Below, in pieces: positions 22,986-34,384 of a stretch of DNA of 64,000 nt. This stretch comes from Conus ventricosus (lineage: Eukaryota; Mollusca; Gastropoda; Neogastropoda; Conidae). The notes below the pieces were generated by a model, which saw only the letters and a program-made list of their open reading frames with translations, had not been told where the DNA came from and ran no database searches. Made by a program: the position numbers and the translations under genes. Location of the stretch: the NCBI GenBank assembly GCA_018398815.1, contig CM031614.1:47593681-47657680 (forward strand). Reading direction: 5' to 3'. Position 1 is the stretch's first letter; every line of letters starts with the position of its first letter.

Positions 22986-23259
22986 ACAAATGTTTACTGC
23001 GTTTGTAAGAGAACGAAACGACGCTCGAAACCCATCACGGGCGCGCGCGCGTGCAATTGCGCGTTTCAACAGAAAATTCGTGCGGTCTGTCTTCCGTGAT
23101 AAATAGTAAGTAGCCTACTGCAATAAAGTAGTATCTAACGTGGCCCATTCACGCACAGCTAATTTCTTCACACACGCATCTTCATCCCCCCCGCCCTACC
23201 CCTTGTTTAATTTGTTTTTCAGTGCCAGTCACCTCATAACTTTGTTAAGGAAGTAAAGC

Positions 23260-23796
23260 AACCACGTGACCTTTTGCCTGATTGGTTCAACAGCTTGAAA
23301 GTGTCGTCTACGCTAAACTATCGTCTGCCATGGTTAGGCTGCCGACCGGCGAGAGATAGTTTCCGTCACTTTCACATCGTTAAATCATGGAAAGTAGTGA
23401 ACGTGTTTGTTACAGTAATGTATTTACTAAAATGAATGAGGTGGTGAAAAAGAAAAGTCGAACGATGCAGCGTTCCGAAAACTGAAGCACTGTGTTGGGA
23501 GAAACAGAAAGGGAGTCGGGCTCGACAACTGTTCTAGTTCTGTTCTAGTCTTACGTTTTCGAACGAAATGGATGAGTGAATTGGCCTGGGGGAACAGCAT
23601 ACTTTGCTCAACTGTTCGTTTCTACAAATCAGCACTTAAACGGGGCATTCCAACCGACGTGTACTGTGAAGCCCACCGGAACACGCTCAGAATTCAGTCG
23701 GTGCAGACGACTACACATTAGGTTTTGAGTTCACTTGTCAGAAACGCCAGATCTAGACTCGTCAAACTACGAAGGAGTGTCACTAGATCAAGAGGT
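23260..23796 (+). promoter_or_regulatory. Candidate promoter and 5' untranslated exon (weak)
   Basis: CACGTGACC at 23263 and ATTGG at 23281 lie about 500 bp upstream of a consensus-like splice donor at 23795. These motifs are short and common, so this is only a pointer for transcript evidence. Confidence 0.18.
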
Positions 23797-24871
23797 AAGG
23801 TAAAGCCAAGTGAAAAAAAAAAAAACCGCACTTGGCGTTTTGTTGCATGGTATTTATGTAAACATCCAATGAATAATGGCCGTGATTTTGTGTAGACTGC
23901 AAGGAAATTAGCTGATCTTAAACTTTTTGAGTCGTAGGCGTTGTTGGTAATCGGAACACTCGTGGTATTATGTTAAGTTTCGGTTGTGTCTGCTTTTCAA
24001 CCAGTGCATGGTGCAGTGTTAGCTTTTGAAATATAGTGCATTTATGAAATAGTTTGAGTGGCTTCTGAAATAGATGACATAGCAGTAAACATTAACAACT
24101 TTGTCTGACTTCCCCCCCCCCCCCCCCCCCCCTGCATTGCCGAATCATTTGAATTAATTCAGCCTTGTTTGAAGCAGCTCTTCAAAAGGAATGTAGAGGT
24201 GTGTAATTAATCTATGTGCACAGACATTCGGCTGGGCAATGTGTTATATGTTTACACCGACCAGGCCAATGAAAAAACTTGAGCAGGCCTAGCCGTACGT
24301 TTGCAGCATTACATATACCAGCCGGGCCTATTTTAAACTTATGATTTCCTGTCACCACCACATCACAGTCTGGAATGTGCAGCTGGCCACTGGAACAGCA
24401 TTAAAGCCTAGACTATCCCAGTTTCAACTGTCAGCTACAGAATATGTTCAGAAATCGGTCCTTAAACAACGAAACGAGAAAAATAAAAGCCGTGCTTCTT
24501 AAATTAAAAAGAAAAATCCCTTGAAAACTTCAGTCAGTTGTGATGGGTAGGTGGGTTGAACGTGCTAATAGAAGCAGAAACAGCTGCGTTTTTCATGATT
24601 TTAAAGATGATGATGGTACAGCCGGAAAAGACGTTCATGAGAAAATCGCTTGAGCTTTGAATAGGTCTTCCTGTTATTGTGTTGACATTTGGTTTTCTAA
24701 ACAGACGGTGGAGTTACTGCGCACATGAACATGCAAAACAGTGAATAGTTGATGAGGGATTGGACATCGGATTTGTATGGATTCATTATCATTCCATCTG
24801 TTCACGCATAGAGTAAGGTGGTTGTCGTTGTTAGTGGTGGGGGGTTTTTGGTGTCAGTTTTTATCTTCTTC

Positions 24872-25045
24872 TTCTTCTAGTAGTAGTAGTAGTGGTATTG
24901 TTGTTATCATTATTACTATTATGATTATGATTGTTATGATGATTATGATGATGATGATGATGATGATGATTGTTGTTGCTATCATCATCATTATTGTTAT
25001 CGCTGTTGTTTTTGTTGTTATTATAATTGTTGCTGTAATTAGTGG
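24872..25045. repeat. Mixed trinucleotide cluster (TTC, TAG, ATT/GTT, GAT)
   Basis: Successive short runs of CTT, TAG, TTA/TTG and GAT triplets extend over about 170 bp. Confidence 0.9.
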
Positions 25046-25130
25046 TATTTCCCCATCACGTTGGTAGATGGTAGGATTAATACTTCTAGTCTTTGAGTAA
25101 TGAGATTTCTTATCCCGGATGGTTTACTGC

Positions 25131-25146
25131 TCTCTTCTCTCCCCTC

Positions 25147-25196
<50 letters not shown>

Positions 25197-25199
25197 CGC

Positions 25200-25256
<57 letters not shown>
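25131..25256. repeat. (CT)n-(GT)n microsatellite
   Basis: CT to about 25190, a GCGCGCACAT junction, then GT to 25255. Confidence 0.95.
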
Positions 25257-25259
<3 letters not shown>

Positions 25260-25261
<2 letters not shown>

Positions 25262-26027
25262 TTTTACATTGTAAAAACAAAAATGAACGAATGTAAGTCG
25301 TTTGCTTTACATCATATTGTTGTGGTTTTGGTCATATTCGGTAAACTGAATGGGTGGATTGTATTACTTTGTTGATTAGGCAAGTAAGGAAATAAAAGAG
25401 TGGATGGGCAGGCAGGCAGGTTTAGTTAGTTGTTAGTTAGTTGGTTGGTTGGCTAGTGGATTCAGACCTGTTAAATGACTTTTTGGAAGAAGCTTTTCCG
25501 TTTCATACGTCGTTTAAATGATTTTTCAGTCTTCCGTTAGCTGGGTTCAAAATAAGGAATGTTGCCGTCAGAAAAGTTCTCGAGCGTTTGAGATGAGAAC
25601 TATGACCATTAAAGATTAATCAATATTGTCATTGCCCCGTTTAGTACAAGTGTGTTCTGCTCTCTTCCAATATAAAAATGTTCCAGAATCTTAACCTCAT
25701 TTCCTGCTTGTGTTTCCAGACTTTTGCCACGCCAAGTAACATATACAGTTTATCTTGCAGTTTTGTTTTGATTTGTTTTGTTTACTTTTCCCGCACATTT
25801 GCGACGATGGCCAACAAGAAACGTAGTGAAATGAGTTGGATATTATGATCTTTCTGAAGATGCTAAAGAGACATCAACGGAAACCAAGTACAAAACATTA
25901 GGTTTAAAACTAATATAGCAATGTACTACGCATTCATTTCAGCAGTTGCTAAGATGATTGAAGAAAGACTGGAATCTTTGATGTTTTCAGTTAAACGTCA
26001 TAATTCTAATGCACACCATCGTATCCC

Positions 26028-26030
<3 letters not shown>
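25260..26030. other. Unassigned DNA
   Basis: A short (GTTAGTTG)-like run lies at about 25420-25452. Otherwise I see nothing recognisable. Confidence 0.4.
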
Positions 26031-26032
<2 letters not shown>

Positions 26033-26095
<63 letters not shown>

Positions 26096-26098
26096 TGT
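26033..26098. repeat. (GA)n microsatellite
   Basis: About 60 bp of GA. Confidence 0.95.
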
Positions 26099-26129
26099 CT
26101 GTGTGTGTGCGTGCGCACACTCGGGCCAG

Positions 26130-26338
26130 GGATTAGTGTCGGGAGGTATGAATACATGTGAATCAGTGTTTTCGTGTGTATATAATTATGTCAGTGTGAA
26201 CTTGCACTCGTGAAGTGCGCTTCTCCCATGCGTGATAATATTCGGTTTCTTACTGTTTCCGTCACGTGCATATGACTGTGTGAATAAGTGACGTTTTCAG
26301 CTCTTTGACATGGGCAAATAGCCAGTGTCGGAATGGAG

Positions 26339-26403
<65 letters not shown>

Positions 26404-26590
26404 GAGGAGGAGGAGGAGTGTGTATGTTTGTCAATGTGTACTTGAATCTATGAAATGAGTTTCTGTGCGCTTGTATCAGAGATGATGTTCCTATTCGTAT
26501 TCGGTTTCTTACCTATTCAGTCACGTGCGTGTAAAGGTCTCTTTGTTCTTTGACATCGGCAAGTAGCCAGTATCGAAGTGGAAGTCTCTG
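26130..26590. repeat. Diverged ~235-240 bp tandem duplication spanning the (CT)n
   Basis: Shared ordered words appear twice: TCAGTGTGAACTTG and TCAATGTGTACTTG, ATTCGGTTTCTTAC in both, TCACGTGC in both, TCTTTGACATGGGCAAATAG and TCTTTGACATCGGCAAGTAG, then CCAGTGTCGG and CCAGTATCGA. Confidence 0.75.
26340..26402. repeat. (CT)n microsatellite
   Basis: About 60 bp of CT. The segments on its two sides (about 26130-26330 and 26420-26575) look like diverged copies of each other, with GTTTCTTAC..., TCACGTGC and GGCAAATAGCCAGT or GGCAAGTAGCCAGT words. Confidence 0.9.
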
Positions 26591-26599
26591 TCTGCCTGT

Positions 26600-27185
26600 C
26601 TGTGTCTGTGTCTTTGGCTCTTTCGGTTTCCGTCTGTCGTTCTGTATTTGTCTGTCTGTATCCTCCTCCTCCTCCTCTCACACCCCCCCCCCCCCCCCGC
26701 CCTCTCTGTGCGTGCGCGCGCGTGTGTGTGTGTGTGCGTGCGTGCTTTGTCTCGGGAATGAGTCAAATTTTATGTGGAAAACTGTCGCCATGTGAATTTC
26801 CAGTTGAAAAAGCCTGGCCGACCCCATGCTTTTCTATGTGTGCTGTTGCCTGCAGTGTAGTCAGTGATGTGCTCATCATTTCTGCCAGACTGCACGGTCC
26901 TCATACTTTGCATGCCCTCTCGCTTCGCCAACATGTTCCCGCCCCCGCAGCATCTCTTGGCACAGCAGTAGACGCTGCTGCCGCTGTGCTTCTGTTTGAC
27001 TGTCCGTCAGTCCTATCCGTCCGTCCGTTCCCCCGTCTGTCCTCGTCTGTCGGTCGTTCATTCGTTAGCGTTGGCAAAGGCACACAAACACTGGCAAACA
27101 GGCTAATGCTACACAGACAGGTATGCCCAGGTTGAGGGCAGGTATGCACAGGTAAAGCCAGTCGTGTCCGCTGACACAGACAGAC

Positions 27186-27231
<46 letters not shown>

Positions 27232-28070
27232 GGGTGGAGGATGGGGGGCATGAGGGCATAGCGGCTGTGTTCTGGCTTTCGAGGGCTACCTGTGTTGCGC
27301 CCAGGAATTGCTTTTAGCTTGTGGGCGATTCTTCTGGAAACGAAGTGCACGTGCTTCTCACCGTCCCTCCTGGCTGGCTGGCTCGTGTGTCTCGGCCCCT
27401 GTCGGCCCCTGTGCGCCTTGTCTCTTGCTTTCTCTCTTGCCTTCTGTGCTCTCTGTCTCCCCGGCTCTCTGAGTGAGGGGCCTGAAAAGCTCTGCTTCCT
27501 TCAGCCAGCCGCTGACTTGCAGGCCGAGCACATACCACGGTGGTTTCTGCCTCGGCTGCCGACCGAGACACGGTTCTCGCTCTCTTCCCCTCTTCTTTTG
27601 ACTCGCTCCCTGCACTGACTGCAGGGGCACAATATCCAAAACACATTTACAGGTATTTTACGAACACCACGTCTTTAAACAAAAAAACAAAAAAAAACAA
27701 AAAAAAAGTTTCGACCACGAATGAGCTGAACGGTAGAGACACAGTTGTGGATACCTACTGCTTCTGCTTGCTGTTCCTCTGTGGATAGGCCGTGACCGCC
27801 AGTGAAGGTAAGCGATGTCTTAGCCTTACTGTCTTGTCCGGCGTTTGTTTAGATATCATATTTCTCTCACCATCTCCCTTCCACCCACTCCCCGTTCCGT
27901 GCCCCGCCCATCCCATCCTCCACTCCTCCCACAGACCCTCCCTCCACTCCCTGTGTGGTGAGGCGTGGCATTGCTGATTACATGTCTAGTTTTCTTCAAT
28001 TTTCATTATTGATTTAATGGGAGTTATATCGAATCAGAATGGGTTATAGCGGAGCACACCCCCGTCTCTC
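26600..28070. other. Unassigned, G+C-richer DNA with simple-repeat patches
   Basis: A C run is at 26686-26698, CCGT patches near 27015-27050 and (GA)n at 27188-27228. The stretch 27380-27640 is GC-rich. A donor-like GAAG|GTAAGC (GT at 27808) is the best isolated splice signal. No protein family is recognised in any frame. Confidence 0.35.
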
Positions 28071-28074
28071 TCCA

Positions 28075-28125
28075 TCAGTCTGTTTGTCTGTCTGTCTGTC
28101 TCTGTCTGTCTGTCTCTCTCAGCCC

Positions 28126-28175
<50 letters not shown>

Positions 28176-28182
28176 CTCTCTC

Positions 28183-28215
<33 letters not shown>

Positions 28216-28220
28216 GTGAA
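28075..28220. repeat. (CTGT)n/(CT)n microsatellite
   Basis: Interrupted TCTG tetranucleotides, then interrupted CT. Confidence 0.95.
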
Positions 28221-28875
28221 AGAGTGAAAGAAAGAAAGAAACCACATTTGTTTGTGAGCTCACAGAATTATCGACTGCACCTTTGCACATCAGTCAATCG
28301 AGGTGCCGAGCTGAACTTTCCATCCGCGGAAGCAACCTGTGTAGTTTGTACGGGCATCAGACTGAGTAGCCACGTACCTGTTGACAAGGTCAGTCATTTT
28401 GACCCAGCTGAAGACTTTTGACGTAATAAGGAGTGAATGAGAGTTCGACTGGGGGTCTTACGTAACACTAAAAGGTCGTTCCGTTCAGATTCTTTACATT
28501 GCAGAAACACGTCCCAGATTTGACCTTTTTCTTTTCTTTTCTTGTCTTTCGTTTTATTTTCTTTCTTCTTTTTTTTTTCTTTTAGATTCATTCATTGGTG
28601 TTCTCAGGATTTAACGGGAGGAGTGGGGAAGCCGGGAGGTAACAAAGGCCACGGACGGAGAAATTCAATGGAAATAAGATACTTTTTATGGATTGCATGT
28701 TGCAGTCATTTCTCGGTACATGTTACTGATGTCTACCCAACAAGCAAAGAACATAGTCCGCCGGATTAGTTTCCGAACTATCGCAAGATTGTGTGAATAG
28801 GATATATACAGACTGAGGTTAGAGCGATCTTTTCTTGAAGTGTCACATACGAGCGCGCACGGACCTCCACGTGTG

Positions 28876-28878
<3 letters not shown>
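28220..28878. other. Unassigned DNA
   Basis: T/C-rich around 28525-28580. No recognised gene or element. Confidence 0.4.
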
Positions 28879-28908
<30 letters not shown>

Positions 28909-28957
28909 CACACACACACACACGCACGCACCACACACACAAACCCACCACACCACA

Positions 28958-29010
<53 letters not shown>

Positions 29011-29040
29011 ACAACACACACACACACTACACACGCCACA

Positions 29041-29085
<45 letters not shown>

Positions 29086-29106
29086 ATCACACACACTCAC
29101 ACACAC

Positions 29107-29143
<37 letters not shown>

Positions 29144-29295
29144 CAAAGCCCGCACAACAACAAGGCCGCGCACACACAAACACACACACACACGGCCACA
29201 CAACCACACACACAGGCACACACACACACACACCACACACACACACACACCAAAACACACACACACACACACAACACACACACACACACACACAC

Positions 29296-29332
<37 letters not shown>

Positions 29333-29832
29333 CACACACACACACACACACAACACACACACACACACACACACAACACACACACACACCACACCACACC
29401 ACACACACACACACACACACCAACACACACACCACACAACACCCACTCAACGCCACTACGCGCCAGTAACAGCGGCGTACAGACAACATCATATCGCGCC
29501 ACACACACACAACACACCGCCCACACACACACACAACACCCCAACACGCACACACACGCACAGACACCACGACACAGACAGCGCAGACAGACTCAACACA
29601 CACATGCACCCACCACCACGCACCAGCAGTACACGCACGCGCGCGCGCACACACCACGACACAGCACGACGCACGCAAGCACGCAACAACCACCAACAAC
29701 ACACACACAGACAGACAGACAGACTACACAGAACATGCACCGACACGAGCACAGCATACAGCAGCACGCACACACACACACCACCACCACACACCACCAC
29801 ACACACACAACACACACCACACCACGACCACA
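28879..29832. repeat. ~950 bp degenerate (CA)n satellite-like tract
   Basis: The plus strand is almost only A and C, mixing CA, CCA, ACA and AACA with rare GCAC insertions. Purity falls toward 29450-29830. The open frames of up to 351 codons (Thr/His) and the Cys/Val frames on the other strand are compositional. Confidence 0.95.
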
Positions 29833-30075
29833 CAATATGGGACATGACATGTCGTGTGAACCTTTGCCTATTCATGTCAGACAGATATGATCCTTTTTCC
29901 CTTTTTATTATTTTAAATATACTTCAACAGAAAAACCTAGAAACACTCCGTGGGCGACTGACGCCCAGTGGAAACATGCGCCATGTCCGTTTGTAAATTT
30001 GTTCAATGCAGATAGATTTTTTTTTTTTTTTTTTTTTACTTCGGAAACATCTGTGCTGACTACAGCAACTCGCAA

Positions 30076-30310
30076 GTCCTTCGAATGAGACTTCAAACCG
30101 AGATTTCCTCTGTATTTTGCATGCATTGAAAAGATCAACCAAACAAAACAACAGGCGTTAGAGCACATGCTAAACGCCATACCATCCTCCATAGAAATAT
30201 AGGCCGTCATGTGCCTGTGGTGTGGATAAAATGTATTAAACATGATTCCTGGAGGCAGAATGTGGCTACCTTAATGGCAGGACCCTATGAACGAGGAAGA
30301 GAGTCAGTTC
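30076..30310 (+). mobile_element. Degenerate SINE body, related to the 61.4 kb SINE
   Basis: It shares CTTCGAATGAGACT..AAACCGAG at the start and a GGCAGAATGTGGCTACCTTA plus ATGGCAGGA block near 30260-30285. These correspond to GAGTATGGCTGCCTTAATGG at about 61641. The tRNA-like head is missing or too decayed to see. Confidence 0.6.
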
Positions 30311-30479
30311 AGAAGACCTGGTGAAAGTGTAGTCTTTGAGGAGGCAGCGTCTGCATCTGATGCTTCGTCCTTGTCGGCATGTCAGTCAACAGTGCGGACG
30401 TCGGGTGAAATGATTTTAATGTAAACGAGATCATACCAGTTGACTTTCCAAGGAAACAGGAGGGAAAAAGTAACTGACT

Positions 30480-33185
30480 GCTTTTGTAGATGTCGTTTGT
30501 TAATGCCCTGGTTCTGTTATTGTAGAAGTTGAATCCACTAAATGGTCTGTTGTAGTAGGAGATGAAATATCTATGTCTATGTCTTCAGTCGTCCGTTACT
30601 ATAAGAAGTATTGTTTATCTTTTCACTGGTCTCTTATTGTGGGAGATATGCCTGTCTCCTCACTGGTCAACTTCTGTATGAGATACTGTCTGTCTCTCAA
30701 CAGGTCTGTTATAGGAATGTTGTGTGTCATACATTTATCTTTATTGTAGGAGACATTGTTTACTCACTGGTTTGTTATTGTGGGTGACATTGTCTGTCGC
30801 TTCACTGGTTTGCTATTGTCGGAGATATTGACTGTCTCTTCACCCGTCTGTTATTGTAGGAGATATTGTATGTCATTTCACTGGTTCGCTGTTGTAAGAG
30901 ATACTATCAGTCCCTTTACGTGTCTGTGATTTTAGGAGATACTGTATGTCATTTCACTGGTCTTTTGTTGTAAGATATACTATCAGTCTCTTTACATGTC
31001 TGTGATTTTAGGAGGTATTGTCTGTCTTTTCACCGGTCTGTTTCTGTAGGAAATGTTATCTGTCCATTTACTGGTTTGTTCTTGTAGGAGGTTTTGTCTC
31101 TTTGCTGATCAGTTACTGTAGGAATTGTTGTCCATCTCTTCATTGGTCCGTCGTGTTTTGTTCCGTCGTGTTATTGTTCGAAATATTGGCTTTCTCTTCA
31201 CTAAGCTGATCTGTTATTGTAGGAAACTGGTCTGTTATTGTAGGAAACTGGTCTGTTATTGTAGGAAACTGGTCTGTTATTGTAGGAAACTGGTCTGTTA
31301 TTGTAGAAACTGGTCTGTTATTGTAGGAAACTGGTCTGTTATTGTAAGAAGTATGTCAGCCCCTTCACTGCTCTGTCTCTTACTAATCCGTTTCTGTTGG
31401 AATTGTTGTCTTATCTCTTCAGTGGTCCGTTGTGTTATTGTTAGATGTATTGGCTGTGTCTTCACAGGTCTGTTCTTTTCTGTTATTGTAGGAAACTGGT
31501 CTGTTATTCTAGGAGATAGTGTATGGTTCTTTACTGGCCTCTTATTGTAAGTGATATCGTCTGTCCTTTCATTGGTCTGTTACCATGGGACACACTGTCT
31601 GTCTCTTCTCTAATTTGATATTAAATGTAGAGATATTGTCTGCCCTTTCTTGGGTCTGTTATTGTGGTAGTCCGGTCTATCTTATCATTGGTCAGTAATT
31701 GTAGGATATATTGTCTCCTTTCACTGGCCTGGTCTTGTAGGAGATTTTGTCCGTCTTACCACTGGTCTTTTATCGCCAGAATGTTGTCTGTTTTGTCACT
31801 GGTCCTTTCTTGTAGGAGGTATTATCTGTGTCTTAAATGGTTTGTTGTTGGAGCAAGTATTGTCAGTCTTCTCATTTATGTTAGTATATATAAGATATTG
31901 TCTGTCCTTCATTTGTCGGGTATTGCCTGTCTCTTTACGGATCCGTTATTACTGGAGTAATTGTATGTCTCTTTACCAGTCAATAATTGTGGGAGTTACT
32001 GCTTTCATTGGTCTGTTATTGTAGGAGATATTATCTGTTCCCACACTGATCTGTTACCGAGATCTTGTAGGTCTGTCCATTGGTGTGTCACTGAAGGAGA
32101 TATTGTCCGTCCTTTCCTAAGTCTGCTATTGTAGAAAATATTGTCTGTTTCTTCACTGATCTGTTATTGTAAGTGCTAGATTGCGCCTCTTCACTGGTCT
32201 CTTATTGTCTTTTTGTTCACTGATCTGTTGTAAAAGATATTGTCTGTCTTTTGATTGGTCTACCATTGTAGGAAATATTGTCTGTTTCATTACTGATATA
32301 TTAGTGTAATAGATAATGTGTGTCTCTTCACTGGTCTGTTATTGTATGAAGTATTTTGTCTTTGTTCACTGATCTGTTGTTGAAGAAGATTCTGTCTGTC
32401 TTTTCCCTGGTCTGTTGGTATAGGAAATATTGTCTGCACATTACACTGGTCTGTTCTTGTAGGAAATATTGTCTGTTTCATTACTGATCTATAAGTGTAC
32501 GATATAATGTGTTTTCTTATCGCGGGTCTGTTATTGTATGAGATATTGTCTGTCTTCTGATTGGTCAGCCATTGTAGGAAATATTGTCTGTTCCTTACTG
32601 TTCTGTTTGTGTAGGAGGTATTGTTTGCCTGTTCACTAGTCTGTTGTAGTAAATATTGTCTCTTTCCTCACGGATCTGTTATTGTAGAGATATTACAATA
32701 CCTGTCTCCTCACTGTTCTGTTGTCCGGTCTGTTGTCTGTCTATTCACCGGTCTGTTGCTGTAGAAGATACTGTCTGCCTTTCCCTTGCCCGTTCTTGTC
32801 TACTACTGGTTCGATACTGTAGGAGATACTGTCTGTCTCTTTTCTGGTCTGCTTGTAGTAGGAATTATTGTCTGTTCCTTCAGTGGTCTGTTTTTGTTGG
32901 AGATATTGTCAGTCTCTGCTCTGGTCTGATACTTTAGGAGATGCTGCCTGTCACTTTCCTGGTCTGTTGTTGCAGGAGTTATTGTTTGACCCTTCACTGG
33001 TAAGTTATTGTCGGAGAAAGTGTCTGTCTCTTCACTTGTCTGTTAATGCACAAGATATTGTCTGTCCCTTCACTGGTCTGTTAACATTAGATATAGTGTC
33101 CGTCCCTTCTCTGGTCTTATTATAGGAAATGTCTATCCCTTCCTTCACTGGTATGTTAGTATAGGAGATAATGTCTGTTCAGTCT
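30480..33185. repeat. ~37-38 bp minisatellite, about 70 diverged copies
   Basis: The unit is approximately GGTCTGTTATTGTAGGAGAT plus ATTGTCTGTCTCTTCACT. Copies are diverged throughout. A homogeneous 21 bp sub-array (CTGTTATTGTAGGAAACTGGT, about seven copies) occupies 31211-31350 and recurs once near 31478-31505. It looks like the parent unit with a deletion that was then amplified. Confidence 0.9.
31211..31350. repeat. 21 bp sub-array within the 38 bp minisatellite
   Basis: Units begin at 31211, 31232, 31253, 31274, 31295, 31315 and 31336. One unit is a base shorter. Near-identity between copies marks a recent local expansion. Confidence 0.95.
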
Positions 33186-33189
33186 CAAG

Positions 33190-33770
33190 CCTTTTGTTTT
33201 TAGTATATATTTTCTGGCATTGCCATTCATAATGTTACGTAGTATTGAGATTCAGTATATGATACGAATAATGTTTTCTTTTAAAGCTGCAGTCACAAAA
33301 TCTCCGTGTGGGCCATTATCCTGACGAACCTTCGAATTTGTTCACGACTAAAATCTAACATCTGATTTCTGCTTTGTAATTTGTACTATCTTGGACCAAA
33401 ACTAAGAATTGTCTTCTATTTACAGAAACAGAGAAATATTTCTGTTTTCAGAAACGTGAGCTTCGTAGGGAGTTTTGCTGTTACGGGAAACATGTTCAGA
33501 AAGTTGCGAAACCTGGCAAGTTGTCAGGAGCAATTTTTCGATGTCCAGTTTTACATTTTCGTGTTGGTCTCCAATCTGCTTTAACAGAACATCGTCATAT
33601 CGGCATAACATAACAATCATCGTATCAGCATCAGTTTAGATTAACCATTTTTGTTAATGGAAAAGACTTAAGACGACAGAGTTTTCTATTGGTGGTTCTA
33701 ACGTATAGTATGTATTACCAACGTTTCTTTGGGAACAGCCTTTAGTTATTTTGTGCAACGGGTGTGTATG
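33190..33770. other. Unassigned DNA
   Basis: Two acceptor-like tracts (CTATTTACAG near 33416-33425 and CTGTTTTCAG near 33442-33451) precede short open frames. There is no recognisable domain. Confidence 0.35.
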
Positions 33771-33776
33771 TGCGTC

Positions 33777-33777
33777 C

Positions 33778-33874
<97 letters not shown>

Positions 33875-33924
33875 CACGCGGCTTGTGTAAGTGTGTTCAT
33901 GTTTGTGCGCTCTCTCTCTCTTTC

Positions 33925-33991
<67 letters not shown>
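33777..33991. repeat. (GT)n blocks separated by a unique spacer
   Basis: GT at about 33778-33827 and 33832-33869, a spacer with a short CT run, then GT at 33929-33990. Confidence 0.95.
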
Positions 33992-33992
<1 letters not shown>

Positions 33993-34384
33993 TGATATGA
34001 CCGCTCATGCACACACACACGGGTAAAGCACAACTAATTGTATTGTGCTAAGGGGTAATACGAACAGATTGGACTACACCGTCACTATCACCACCACTGC
34101 CACCACCGCAATCACCACCTACTTCCTGCAGAATATCTCCCTCCCCCCATCTCCGCCCGTCAGTATCTGACTCTGATCTTTACCTGCCCACGTTAGTCCT
34201 GAACGAAGCGTGAAAACCGTTGGCCACTCGGTGAGGAGCGCACCTTGCAGACATGATAGCTTAATAACCGCCTCGCTTCCTCTGTCTGCATGTCCGGGTT
34301 CCGTTCGGTCGCCACTACATCTTCCTAGGTTGTTCTACTTTTTATCACATATTTTTTCGGGAAACATTGTACAACGTACGGAGT

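Larger units (their letters stand above)
22260..24770. other. Comparatively unique DNA, possible gene 5' region
   Basis: This is the least repetitive multi-kilobase stretch of the window. A 21-C run lies near 24112-24132. A degenerate terminal-repeat-like sequence (GGCCTGAGGAAGC...GCGAAAATTTGTTA) is at about 22920-22955. An E-box CACGTG (23263-23268), an inverted CCAAT (ATTGG, 23281-23285) and a strong donor-like GAG|GTAAGG (GT at 23795) fall in order on the plus strand. This could be a promoter and non-coding first exon, but no protein frame supports it. Confidence 0.3.

Noticed and set aside
28835..29890. 351-codon Thr/His open frame and matching Cys/Val frames on the other strand
   Set aside because: Pure translation of a CA dinucleotide tract. 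No non-repeat domain, and frames are open in several phases.
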